Origin: Cylindrospermum stagnale PCC 7417
GTDB lineage: Bacteria > Cyanobacteriota > Cyanobacteriia > Cyanobacteriales > Nostocaceae
Length of the DNA: 64,000 bases
Direction: 5' to 3'
Assembly (NCBI RefSeq): GCF_000317535.1
Contig: NC_019757.1
Location: forward strand, 3,302,501-3,366,500
Shown: positions 46,517-54,758 of the stretch, piece by piece
Position numbering within the stretch: position 1 is the first letter of the stretch
Layout: each line of letters begins with the position of its first letter
The notes under the pieces: model-generated
The model's database searches: none
Seen by the model: the letters and a program-made list of their open reading frames with translations, nothing else
What the model was told of the DNA's origin: nothing
Translations under genes and position numbers: made by a program

Positions 46517-47380
46517 TTACGGCAAATTTATCTCTTGCAGCAGCCAAAATCCTGCAAAAGATTGAGCTTGAGCATCAGACTGCACACCAATAAAATGTAC
46601 CCCATTAGCTGCTTGCTTGGTTGATTCAAAACCTTTAGCTTCAACAAGCAGTTGAGGCGTTCTGATATTTGCCACAATCCAGCTTTCTGTAGCACCCGTT
46701 TCTAAAATCAATCTCTCACCAAGACTTGTATCAAATTTCAAATAAGCCAACTCCAAACCAGACATCCAACCGGCTAAGGGTAAAGCCCTCGGTGAAAAAA
46801 TCAAAATCCCAGGAATCCGGGCTTCCGGCGACAATTTCGCCAACTCTAGGGGAAAAGCTTCACCAAAGCCAATTTCCCACTCCGGCATATCCGCAAAATC
46901 TTGAGCTTCTAAAGTCACAAAAGCCCACTGTTTTCCTTCCAACGCATCTGGTAAGCGTTGGGGTAAAGGTCTATCTAAGCGCACCGAAGCATTAGCCCCC
47001 CCTTGATACCCTGGTTCTTGGGGATATACTTCTTCCATCCGCTGTTGCAGCCATTGGTTAAGAAATAAAGTGCGGCGGCTAGGTAAGGCAGGAACGCCCA
47101 CATCCTCGCAAGCTTTAGTAATCATATTATTCATTTGGCGGCGGAAAAAGCGGACTTTGATTGGTGCTTCTCCTGCCTTGTTAATTGCTTGCTGCAACGC
47201 CGTCCGCAACCAACCCGAATTTACCTGGGTACTGGGGCAATATTGAGCATAGCGAAACAGAGAATCTATATTAGTGCCAATACCTGAGGGCGTTTCGCAC
47301 ACCAAGACTTCCCAAACTTTTTTTTGATTTTCGTCCAGAATCGGACGGGAGTAAAAATCGACTTCCCAAATACTGCCCAT
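46517..47380 (-). CDS. Tab2/Atab2-family RNA-binding protein
   Basis: This is a 287-residue protein matching the Tab2/Atab2 (DUF1092) family: opening WEVDFYSRPILDENQKKVWE, middle IKVRFFRRQMNNMITKAC and the C-terminal pattern GVQSDAQAQSFAGFWLLQE. The plant and algal members bind RNA and are needed for translation of photosystem I (psaB) and other photosystem mRNAs; cyanobacterial orthologues are conserved. Soluble. ATG at 47380. The downstream neighbour tldE is separated by 149 bases of heptamer repeats. Confidence 0.88.
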   Translation of the reverse strand: MGSIWEVDFYSRPILDENQKKVWEVLVCETPSGIGTNIDSLFRYAQYCPSTQVNSGWLRTALQQAINKAGEAPIKVRFFRRQMNNMITKACEDVGVPALPSRRTLFLNQWLQQRMEEVYPQEPGYQGGANASVRLDRPLPQRLPDALEGKQWAFVTLEAQDFADMPEWEIGFGEAFPLELAKLSPEARIPGILIFSPRALPLAGWMSGLELAYLKFDTSLGERLILETGATESWIVANIRTPQLLVEAKGFESTKQAANGVHFIGVQSDAQAQSFAGFWLLQEINLP

Positions 47381-47932
47381 GTTTTACGGTAAAAATCTGG
47401 CGACTTTATATTTTGCTTATATTTTCACTCTACCAATCTACAGGAACGTTAGACCTGTGTTCACAGGAATCTCTCTCGAAGATGGCAAGATTAAGTTTTC
47501 AGGTTCGTAGTGAGGACTTCAGTCCTCAAAAACCATTAATCCCATTTCTTGATGAAGTTGCACGTTCATGGTTGCGCTTTAAAGATTAAAAGGGCGGTTA
47601 GAAACCGCGTCTACACAGGCAAAACCCATCTGGGTTTCAAACTCTTGATTTTTCATCAGTAACATTAGGGACTTCCAAATAATAAAATATCCTAAATTTT
47701 CTTGTGTGGTGGGCTTCTAGCCCGCCCGGAATATGGGATGGGCTTCTAGCCCGTCCCACAAGATTGGGTAATTTATTTCTTGGAAATCCCTTAAAAGGGC
47801 GGTTAGAAACCGCATCTACACAGGCAAAACCCATCTGGGTTTCAAACTCTTGATTTTTCATTAGTCCACGTTCGCGTAGCGTGCCGTAGGCATAGGTGGA
47901 CTTTGCTTGTGTAGCCGCGAATTCCATTCGCT
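47381..47932. other. 552-base intergenic stretch with paired direct repeats
   Basis: No gene. It includes GAGGACTTCAGTCCTC (47512-47527), a 75-base direct repeat (47586-47660 and 47791-47865), and two copies of GGGCTTCTAGCCCG (about 47709 and 47740). It ends at the 3' end of the RNase T2-like gene. Confidence 0.7.
47586..47660. repeat. 75-bp direct repeat, copy 1 (copy 2 at 47791-47865)
   Basis: Both copies run from TTAAAAGGGCGGTTAGAAAC to TTGATTTTTCA plus about 6 bases, and contain GGCAAAACCCATCTGGGTTT. They differ at two or three positions. The intervening 130 bases hold the two GGGCTTCTAGCCCG hairpins. Confidence 0.85.
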
Positions 47933-48439
47933 TTATCTGACATTCCTCACCAAAAAATTTGCCTGGCCACAGCTTCTTTGAGAACGCTGCAAAATTTCTG
48001 TACTACAAGCGCCTGTTTTACCGTCTTTCGCGAAGCAAAAGAACACCTCTTGCAAAAACCTGCCGGAATCAGAACAATAAGGGGCTATTTGGTCAACAGT
48101 AAATTTACTGTTAGCACTAGCACGCACAAATGCAGTTTTCAGGTCTTTGATGGTGGTGCGGAAGGGTTGAACGGGGCGATTATATGCTGTGGGAATGGCG
48201 ACGGAATCTTTTAACTGTTTACTTAATGCTAGGTATTGTGTAGGGGTTTTACCTGAACAAGTCCCACGTTTTTCCCATTGATGGTTGTAGAGTTTATCAC
48301 TGGGAAACAAACCGGGAAACTGCCGCTTCACTGATGGTGGTAGTGTTTGCATTGAGCAATCAGCAGGAAAACCCGTTTGGTATTGGGGCCGGAGTTTGTT
48401 AGCGCAAAGGGAGTAGGGAAGTAGGGCGATCGCTTCCAT
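47933..48439 (-). CDS. RNase T2-family protein, N-terminally truncated and lacking key catalytic residues
   Basis: This is a 168-residue product recognisable as RNase T2 by RPQYQTGFPADCS and HQWEKRGTCSG. Normal members are about 200-250 residues with two active-site segments: CAS I (..HGLWP) and CAS II (HExxKHGTC). Here CAS I is missing (the aligned stretch is NKLRP), and in CAS II Glu is Gln (Q54) and the second His is Arg (R58); only H53 and K57 remain. The signal peptide is absent. The first about 20 codons fall in a degenerate CRISPR repeat and spacer-length DNA (48375-48443), so the N-terminus appears chimeric. It lies downstream of the CRISPR array on the strand the array is probably transcribed from. 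Confidence 0.6.
   Translation of the reverse strand: MEAIALLPYSLCANKLRPQYQTGFPADCSMQTLPPSVKRQFPGLFPSDKLYNHQWEKRGTCSGKTPTQYLALSKQLKDSVAIPTAYNRPVQPFRTTIKDLKTAFVRASANSKFTVDQIAPYCSDSGRFLQEVFFCFAKDGKTGACSTEILQRSQRSCGQANFLVRNVR
48375..48409 (-). repeat. Degenerate CRISPR repeat inside the RNase T2-like ORF
   Basis: GGAGTTTGTTAGCGCAAAG (48391-48409) matches the repeat end GGAGTTGGTTAGCGGAAAG with two changes; over 23 bases (48387-48409) 18 match. The left end keeps GTTT (48375-48378). Total length 35 against 37. The interval to the first clear repeat (48410-48443) is 34 bases, exactly a spacer length. Confidence 0.65.
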
Positions 48440-48443
48440 CAAA

Positions 48444-49137
48444 GTTTCAATCCCCTTGCGGGGAGTTGGTTAGCGGAAAGCATGACCCCTTAACCTTTGC
48501 CGAAGCCCTTAAAAGTTTCAGTCCCCTTGCGGGGAGTTGGTTAGCGGAAAGATTTGTGACGTATGTGGAGAACGGCGCCCCATACAGGTTTCAGTCCCCT
48601 TGCGGGGAGTTGGTTAGCGGAAAGTAAAGCTTATCTGTACAACAGTGATGTTTATATCACGTTTCAGTCCCCTTGCGGGGAGTTGGTTAGCGGAAAGCCA
48701 AAGCTAAAAGGTCTGATTGAAGTGCCTACCCCGGATGTTTCAGTCCCCTTGCGGGGAGTTGGTTAGCGGAAAGCCATAGCCAACTGGACTAACTGTAAAG
48801 TTTGGGATGTTTCAGTCCCCTTGCGGGGAGTTGGTTAGCGGAAAGTGAGAAGTTGAAATCTCAAGCAGAGTCAATCATTAGAAGGTTTCAGTCCCCTTGC
48901 GGGGAGTTGGTTAGCGGAAAGTTAGTCAATTTGATACTAATGCCGAACTATTTTTGTTTCAGTCCCCTTGCGGGGAGTTGGTTAGCGGAAAGGATGGGGA
49001 GAAAACATCCAAAGGTAAGGATTATTACGTTTCAGTCCCCTTGCGGGGAGTTGGTTAGCGGAAAGTTGTGGGTGGTGCGTTCTGTTTGTTTTTAGTTTTT
49101 GTTTCAGTCCCCTTGCGGGGAGTTGGTTAGCGGAAAG
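48444..49137 (-). CRISPR. Orphan CRISPR array, 10 repeats and 9 spacers
   Basis: There are ten 37-base repeats (plus-strand start GTTTCAGTCCCC, end GTTAGCGGAAAG) at 48444, 48515, 48588, 48661, 48737, 48809, 48885, 48956, 49029 and 49101. Spacers are 34, 36, 36, 39, 35, 39, 34, 36 and 35 bases. Repeats are identical except the first (48444), which has CAA for CAG at positions 5-7. Read on the minus strand the repeat ends GGGGACTGAAAC, giving an 8-base ACTGAAAC handle behind a TCCCC-GCAA-GGGGA hairpin with a GNRA loop, typical of class 1 (Cas6-processed) systems. The altered repeat is then leader-distal, as expected. No cas gene is in the window. Confidence 0.97.
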
Positions 49138-49334
49138 TCCGCCATCTGAAAGTCAAACTGGAGAAGGATTCTAGACAGGATTTTGGCAGACCTCTATTTT
49201 TAGGTCGATTTCAGGCTCCGAAAAACTGCCGGCTGAAACTATTGAAACGCTAGAACTATTGAATTTTCAAGGTTCTGAGGATTTGGCGAACCCCCCAGGG
49301 TTTTTGCCCCCGCTTTGGCTTGCCAATTTCTATA

Positions 49335-49364
49335 AAAATAAAACCTTTGCTCTCAGGTTGTCAA
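49335..49364 (-). promoter_or_regulatory. Candidate leader promoter of the CRISPR array
   Basis: On the minus strand TTGACA (49364-49359) is followed by 18 bases and TATTTT (49340-49335). Transcription would begin near 49328 and cross about 190 bases of leader before the first repeat at 49137. The region 49138-49334 is otherwise free of genes. Confidence 0.55.
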
Positions 49365-49451
49365 GTATTTTTTCTTACCTCATACCAATTCCCTATAACC
49401 TTGAAACAAATGAGATCCCCCCAGCCTTTTTCATTCTACCGCGTACACACA

Positions 49452-49649
49452 AGTTATTCGATTACCCAAAAATCTTGAAAAACCTCACCCTGTCCTGACG
49501 GACATCCCTCTCCTTCGCAAGGAGAGGGACAGGTTGTGCGTAGCAGAACCAGTTATTCGATTAGCCAAAAATCTTGAGAAACCTCACCCTGTCCTGACAG
49601 ACATCCCTCTCCTTGCGAAGGAGAGGGACAGGTTGTGCGTAGCAGAACC
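49452..49649. repeat. Two tandem 99-bp copies with internal palindrome
   Basis: Copies at 49452-49550 and 49551-49649 start AGTTATTCGATTA and end GTTGTGCGTAGCAGAACC. Each contains CCCTCTCCTTCGCAAGGAGA or its loop-inverted variant CCTTGCGAAGG: the loop reads TTCGCAA in copy 1 and TTGCGAA in copy 2. Confidence 0.9.
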
Positions 49650-49784
49650 AGGGTGAGGTTTTGAATCGGCGTGTTCGCAATTACCGATTACCGATTATTC
49701 CTGATTCTCTTTCCCCAGCCTCTAGCCTGTTGCGGCTAGTAGTGTGACAATATTTTTACCTTGATAGCTGGAAAATAACAAACT

Positions 49785-50528
49785 ATGACAATGCATTCTT
49801 CACTCCAACGCGCATTTACTAACCGCAGTGTTTTGAAAGTGATTAGCGGTTTGAATAACTTCAACGCCGAAAACGTGGGCGCGATCGCTAAATCTGCTGA
49901 AATCGGCGGTGCTACATTTGTAGATATCGCGGCTGATCCTGACTTAGTGCGATTGGTGAAAAGCTTAATTAATCTACCTGTTTGTGTATCAGCGGTAGAA
50001 CCTGAGAAATTTGTCGCATCTGTAGCTGCTGGGGCGGATTTGATTGAAATCGGGAATTTTGATTCCTTCTATGCTCAAGGACGCAGATTTGAAGCGGAGG
50101 AAGTTTTAGCCCTAACGCAGCAAACCCGCGCCTTGTTGCCCGAAATCACCCTATCTGTAACCGTTCCCCACATCCTGACACTCGACCAACAAGTGCAGCT
50201 AGCTGAGGAATTAGTCAAAGCAGGTGCGGATATTATCCAAACCGAAGGCGGTACTAGCAGCCAGCCAACTCACGCCGGCACTTTGGGATTAATTGAAAAA
50301 GCTGCCCCCACCTTAGCAGCAGCTTATGAAATTGCCCGTGCGGTATCTGTACCTGTGTTGTGTGCTTCTGGCATTTCTAGCGTGACTGCACCATTAGCGA
50401 TCGCATCTGGTGCATCTGGTATTGGTGTTGGTTCCGCCATCAACCAACTTAATAGCGAAATCGCCATGATTGCCGCTGTCCGTGGTTTAGTGGAAGCTTT
50501 AGCAACTGCAAAAGTTCTCACTCCCTAA
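49785..50528 (+). CDS. ycf23: Ycf23 (DUF561) TIM-barrel protein
   Basis: This is a 247-residue protein of the Ycf23/DUF561 family, conserved in cyanobacteria and red-algal plastids. A TIM-barrel phosphate-binding pattern is visible: LKVISGLNNFNAENVGAIAK, GADLIEIGNFDSFY, AGADIIQTEGGTSSQP, and the C-terminal VPVLCASGISSVTAPLAIAS and GASGIGVGSAIN. The biochemical function is not established to my knowledge. ATG at 49785. It stands alone and converges on the aminotransferase gene. Confidence 0.9.
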   Translation: MTMHSSLQRAFTNRSVLKVISGLNNFNAENVGAIAKSAEIGGATFVDIAADPDLVRLVKSLINLPVCVSAVEPEKFVASVAAGADLIEIGNFDSFYAQGRRFEAEEVLALTQQTRALLPEITLSVTVPHILTLDQQVQLAEELVKAGADIIQTEGGTSSQPTHAGTLGLIEKAAPTLAAAYEIARAVSVPVLCASGISSVTAPLAIASGASGIGVGSAINQLNSEIAMIAAVRGLVEALATAKVLTP

Positions 50529-50579
50529 TTTTCAAGAGAGCTAGTATTTTAGGGACAGGCGAGACGCCTGTCCTACGTC

Positions 50580-51728
50580 TTAAGACAAACAATCTTTCAA
50601 AGCATAAATCACCTGATCTTGCTGTTCCGCTGCCAATTCGGGGAACATCGGCAAAGATATCACCTCATGACAAGCTTGCTCAGATACTGGTAATTGTCCT
50701 GGTTGATAGCCGAGACTTTCATAAACTGGCTGCAAATGTAAAGGACGGGGGTAATAAAGCATCGAACTCACGCCTTTTTCTTGCAATTGACTCCGCACCC
50801 AGTCCCGATATTTAGCACTAGCACCATTTCGCCCTTCACCAGAAATGCGAATGGTGTATTGATTCCAAACACCGACACCGCCAAGTAATTCTTGGGGTGG
50901 GACAATACCGGGAATCTGACTGAGGAATTGGTAGTAATAAGCGGCGAGTTGCTGGCGTTTTTGGTTCCAAACATCGAGATGACGCAGCTTTATTTGGAGG
51001 ATAACCGCTTGTATCGCATCCAAGCGGCTATTTACCCCGATTTCCTCGTGAATATAGCGGGTTTTGCTGCCATGTTCTCTGAGTATCCGCAGCTTAGAAG
51101 CGATCGCCGCATCATTGGTTGTAATAGCACCACCATCACCACAACCGCCAAGATTCTTGGTGGGGTAAAAGCTAAAGCAACCAATATGTCCAATACTACC
51201 GACTTTTTGACTATCCCAAGTCGCGCCTGTAGCCTGGGCGCAATCTTCAATCACTGCTAAATTGTGAGATTGTGCGATCGCCATTAGCCCTGTCATGTCC
51301 ACAGGTAGCCCAAACAGATGAACAGGGATAATTGCCTTTGTTTTGGGTGTAATCGCCGCTGCTATTTGCTCCACGTCCAAATTAAAGGTAGTGGCGTCAA
51401 TGTCAACGAACACTGGCTTTGCACCCACAGCATTAATCACCTCAGTTGTGGCAAAAAAGGTGAAAGGTGTAGTAATTACTTCATCGCCAGCACCAATTTC
51501 TAGGGCACGTAACGCTAAGTAGAGGGCATCAGTACCAGAGTTGCAAGCTACACATTCAGTTACACCATGATAGGCAGCAAACTGTTGCTCAAAACCTTCA
51601 ACTACAGGCCCGCCCACATAACGACCAGAAGCCAAAACCTCTAGAACCGCTGCACTCACTTCGGCGGCGATCGAGGTGTATTGTTGTTTGATATCAAAAG
51701 CTGGAATGGAATTTACGCTTTGGATCAT
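50580..51728 (-). CDS. DegT/DnrJ/EryC1/StrS-family aminotransferase
   Basis: This is a 382-residue PLP-dependent sugar aminotransferase. Substrate-loop start IPAFDIKQQYTSIAAEVSAA, cofactor-binding ACNSGTDALYLALRAL, VIEDCAQATGATWDSQKVGS, and the PLP lysine in FSFYPTKNLGGCGDGG. The family acts on nucleotide-linked keto sugars for lipopolysaccharide or exopolysaccharide synthesis. No sugar gene is adjacent, so the substrate is not predictable. ATG at 51728. Confidence 0.93.
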   Translation of the reverse strand: MIQSVNSIPAFDIKQQYTSIAAEVSAAVLEVLASGRYVGGPVVEGFEQQFAAYHGVTECVACNSGTDALYLALRALEIGAGDEVITTPFTFFATTEVINAVGAKPVFVDIDATTFNLDVEQIAAAITPKTKAIIPVHLFGLPVDMTGLMAIAQSHNLAVIEDCAQATGATWDSQKVGSIGHIGCFSFYPTKNLGGCGDGGAITTNDAAIASKLRILREHGSKTRYIHEEIGVNSRLDAIQAVILQIKLRHLDVWNQKRQQLAAYYYQFLSQIPGIVPPQELLGGVGVWNQYTIRISGEGRNGASAKYRDWVRSQLQEKGVSSMLYYPRPLHLQPVYESLGYQPGQLPVSEQACHEVISLPMFPELAAEQQDQVIYALKDCLS

Positions 51729-52092
51729 GAGTACTCATTTTATCGGGAGATACATAAGGAGGCGTTTCGACGGTCGATGTTGGCTGATGAAATTGTTAAT
51801 TCAAAAGCCTCGATAGACTGTCATATACAATACTGAAATAAGAAAGGTTTTTACTGAAGTGTTGGGGCGGACAGCGATTGCACATTGAATTTACAGATAT
51901 TAAGCATACTGGGTAGTCGCCATCATAGGTTTATACCATTTTGTATGCCTGACGGCAGCCGCAGGCATCTTTTAAAGTTTAAATTTTGAATTGTTGAAAC
52001 TGATCTATATTTACCAAGATCGGACAGATGGAATCAAAGTTCCAGGTGTGTCGGTCTAAGCTAAAAAGAAAATGTCGGCAGGTAAATAAGCC
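51729..52092. other. 364-base divergent intergenic region with a hairpin
   Basis: No gene. ATGCCTG (51945-51951) and CAGGCAT (51962-51968) form a 7-bp stem around ACGGCAGCCG, followed by CTTTTAAAG; this could terminate a plus-strand transcript but no gene lies upstream on that strand. Promoters for the divergent genes were not identified. Confidence 0.5.
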
Positions 52093-52869
52093 ATGCAAGA
52101 TTTGATCAAGCTGGATATAGTTGATTTGGCTATGGCTGTGGGATTGATGGCTCTAGCCATTGGCATATCTGCCTGGGAAAGATTAGGGCTAGAGTTAAAC
52201 TTAGTCCTGGCTACCGGCAGAACTATCCTCCAGTTACTCGTACTGGGATACGTTTTCGACTTCATCTTTGCTCTTGATAACCTTTGGGCAGTTTTGGCGA
52301 TTTTATCAGTAATGCTGACAATTGCGGCAATTGTCGCCCGAAACCGCATCAGTCAAAAAATTCCCCATGTTTTGCCTTTGGTGTGGGGCGCAATTTTAGT
52401 CAGTACTGCTTTAACAGTGCTTTACGTCAACTTTTTGATGATTCAACCAGACAGATGGTTTGAACCGCAATATGTAATTCCCTTGGCTGGGATTGTGCTT
52501 GGTAATGCGATGAATGCAGCTGCTCTGGCTGGAGAACGCCTTGTCAGTACTATTAATCAGCAACCTACAGAAATAGAAACCCACTTGAGCCTAGGTGCAA
52601 CTCCTCAGCAAGCAGTTAGCCAATACCGCAAAGACGCCATCAGAGCCGCATTAATTCCCACTCTCAATCAAATGATGCTGCTTGGGATGGTTGCGCTACC
52701 AGGAATCACCAGCGGACAATTATTGGCTGGGGTGAACCCACTTGATGCTGTATCCTACGAAATTATGATTATGTTTATGGTGGTTGTCGCTAACTTGCTG
52801 ACAACGGTTTTAGTTACTAGGGGTTTGTGCCGTCAGTTTTTTAATTCTGCCGCGCAGTTAATCAGTTAA
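52093..52869 (+). CDS. FetB/UPF0014-type ABC transporter permease
   Basis: This is a 258-residue membrane protein with about six or seven helices. Hallmarks of the UPF0014/FetB (YbbM) family are present: ATGRTILQLLVLGYVF, PLAGIVLGNAMNAAALAGER, and the conserved loop EIETHLSLGATPQQAVSQY before RDAIRAALIPTLNQMM. E. coli FetAB is linked to iron export and oxidative stress resistance. The ATPase partner (FetA) is not adjacent. Function by homology only. Confidence 0.88.
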   Translation: MQDLIKLDIVDLAMAVGLMALAIGISAWERLGLELNLVLATGRTILQLLVLGYVFDFIFALDNLWAVLAILSVMLTIAAIVARNRISQKIPHVLPLVWGAILVSTALTVLYVNFLMIQPDRWFEPQYVIPLAGIVLGNAMNAAALAGERLVSTINQQPTEIETHLSLGATPQQAVSQYRKDAIRAALIPTLNQMMLLGMVALPGITSGQLLAGVNPLDAVSYEIMIMFMVVVANLLTTVLVTRGLCRQFFNSAAQLIS

Positions 52870-52877
52870 TTCTCCCT

Positions 52878-53489
52878 CTAACCCTTTAGCCAGCGCCAGT
52901 TATAGCGATTCCATGCGTAGATTCCGGGAATTTCTAACTCATTACCGTTATAGAAGCGAATGCGGCAATTGGTTAAAGAGTCATTGTTATTAGTCCCATT
53001 GTCGACCTGAATCACCATGCAGGCAAACCATTCACGCTGACAGGGTCCATTTTCTTGCACCCATTCCCATAGGGCGTTGCAAACTTCGATGCGATCGCCT
53101 ATTCTCAGCTTTAGCGCATCCTCAAAATCAGCATATTTATCAAAATGGTACGACTCTACACGGTTTAGCCACTGCAAACCATAGCTTTGGCGAATAAATT
53201 GCACCTTTCCCGAATCTTGTTGCAGCAGCCAGTCGTTGAGCAATTGCACTTTCCAAGTCCGGTTTTCTTCTTCCTCTGCCTTGACGAACTTTAAAAATGC
53301 TGCCAATTCCTCTGGGGTAAGTTCGTCTAAAGGATTAGCAATATCTGACACCCTAGAGTTAGAGTTTCCCTGTATTTGCTCGACAACTTGCAGTAATATC
53401 TGTTTCTGCGTATCAGTGAGAGGACAGCTGGCTGCATCACAACAATTAAAGGCTGCTTGCAAGGCTGCTTCAATCTCATCGGTCGTCAT
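52878..53489 (-). CDS. Hypothetical cyanobacterial protein
   Basis: This is a 203-residue soluble protein that I do not recognise. The N-terminal third has several Cys (FNCCDAASCPLTDTQ) and an acidic helical LTPEELAAFLKFVKAEEEEN. The C-terminal part is Trp-rich and beta-like (ALWEWVQENGPCQREWFACM, IYAWNRYNWRWLKG). No signal peptide or membrane segment. The stop is 8 bases from the stop of the convergent FetB-type gene. Confidence 0.75.
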   Translation of the reverse strand: MTTDEIEAALQAAFNCCDAASCPLTDTQKQILLQVVEQIQGNSNSRVSDIANPLDELTPEELAAFLKFVKAEEEENRTWKVQLLNDWLLQQDSGKVQFIRQSYGLQWLNRVESYHFDKYADFEDALKLRIGDRIEVCNALWEWVQENGPCQREWFACMVIQVDNGTNNNDSLTNCRIRFYNGNELEIPGIYAWNRYNWRWLKG

Positions 53490-53655
53490 AGGTTAATAGC
53501 AATTGAGGGTCTATTTTCCTCATTATTACCCAACTCCGTGAGTAGACACCCCCCATAATGCTGGTATTTTCCGCCGAATTTCGAGATTCATCCGGCTAAA
53601 GTCAGGTAAATTCTTGTTTTATTTCAGGTAGGTTTCATTGCTACCATCTTTAAAC

Positions 53656-54165
53656 ATGGAAAAGAAAAACCGTTTAGCATTTTTGTGGAATTATCTGGCT
53701 TTAGCTATGAATAACTACTCAAAACTCCAGACTCAGTACTCAGGACTAATCAAAGTTGTCTTTATTTCCTGCCTCATCGGTGTTCTATCGTGGGTGTGGA
53801 CACCAAGCGCTGTAGCGTTGACACAGATTAAACTATTTGACGTTTCCTATAAGGATTGTCCCCCAGAACTGGCGCAAGGAACTGTGGTTAGTAACGGTTC
53901 TAAATCTGCCAGTTGCTTTATTGTTGTTGGCAAGGCAGAAAATGGCACCTACAAAACAGTCTACGACGCAGACATTTTTGGGCGCATCTATGATGCTAAT
54001 AACGACTCAGTGATGCAAAACCGCACCCGTCTAGGTTCTATTGCTGAAGTACCACCAGGCATCAGTGATTTTGAATTCAGAATTACAGTACCTTCAAACC
54101 AGCCTACCCCATTGCAGCTGAAGCAGTTTAAGGCTGCTGGATTTAGCGCTCAAGTCCGGCGTTGA
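53656..54165 (+). CDS. Exported hypothetical protein
   Basis: This is a 169-residue protein with a long N-terminal region containing a signal/anchor segment (VVFISCLIGVLSWVWTPSAVA, about residues 33-54), probably cleaved near AVA-LT. The mature part is small and beta-rich (IKLFDVSYKDCPPELAQGTV, ADIFGRIYDANND) with two Cys that could form a disulfide (KDCPP, SASCF). Expected in the periplasm or thylakoid lumen. Family not identified. ATG at 53656 is preferred to a TTG at 53638. Confidence 0.75.
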   Translation: MEKKNRLAFLWNYLALAMNNYSKLQTQYSGLIKVVFISCLIGVLSWVWTPSAVALTQIKLFDVSYKDCPPELAQGTVVSNGSKSASCFIVVGKAENGTYKTVYDADIFGRIYDANNDSVMQNRTRLGSIAEVPPGISDFEFRITVPSNQPTPLQLKQFKAAGFSAQVRR

Positions 54166-54251
54166 TCAATTATGTTGAAGCTGTCTGGGCTAGTTAGCCC
54201 AGACATCAAATTTTGTTGTTGGACGTGGAATTATCTGCAAACTCTGTGTTA

Positions 54252-54503
54252 TCAGATGGCTTGCAAACCGCCACCTACTACCTGTAACAGTATAATTGCT
54301 AACATAGGAGAAAAATCCATGCCACCCAATGGGGGAATAATGGAGCGGAAAAGATTGAGATAGGGGTCGGTGATCTGGCTCAAAGCCGCAAATGGTTGGT
54401 TATACCAATTAATATTGGGGAACCAGGTCAATAAAACCCGAAAAATTAGCAAATAGCTGTAATAGGTAACGAAGGCAGCTAGTGTTCCAAACAGTAAATT
54501 CAT
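54252..54503 (-). CDS. YggT family membrane protein
   Basis: This is an 83-residue protein with two membrane helices. Family signature: RVLLTWFPNINWYNQPF, then ITDPYLNLFRSIIPPLGGMD and FSPMLAIILLQVV. YggT proteins (Ycf19 in plastids, where CCB3 is the cytochrome b6 maturation form) act in membrane protein or cofactor handling. No partner is next to it. ATG at 54503. Confidence 0.92.
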   Translation of the reverse strand: MNLLFGTLAAFVTYYSYLLIFRVLLTWFPNINWYNQPFAALSQITDPYLNLFRSIIPPLGGMDFSPMLAIILLQVVGGGLQAI

Positions 54504-54758
54504 GGAGGGGTTGGTTTCCTGCTAAGTGTTAAACGCGGTCTTACTAATTGATTTTAATTTAGTCAATGTCGTCGCGTCTGCGTTTAGCTGTCGCGTTTAC
54601 CGTAATTGGCAGTTGCTTGACAGTCTCCTTTCTCTAGAAGCTGGGGGATTTTTGAGGAAGGTTTGTCAAGAGGGCGACAACAATCGCCTAGCCGCTTACT
54701 CGATGTCTCAAGCTATTTGCTCGGCGCGGCATTGATTCTAGTCACGCCAAAGTGTGCT

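Larger units (their letters stand above)
49138..49784. other. CRISPR leader and repeat-rich intergenic stretch
   Basis: The first about 230 bases are the probable leader. From 49452 two 99-base tandem copies follow, then GCAATTACCGATTACCGATT (about 49678) and a gene-free stretch to ycf23. A short frame at 49259-49498 has no coding character. Confidence 0.6.

Noticed and set aside
48563-49095. Plus-strand open frames with repeated SPLAGSWLAES
   Set aside because: These are translations of the CRISPR repeat plus spacers; there is no start signal and the repeat structure explains them fully.
49259-49498. Plus-strand 79-codon frame after the CRISPR array
   Set aside because: It starts in the probable leader on the opposite strand and enters the 99-bp tandem repeat; composition is not protein-like and no family is recognised.
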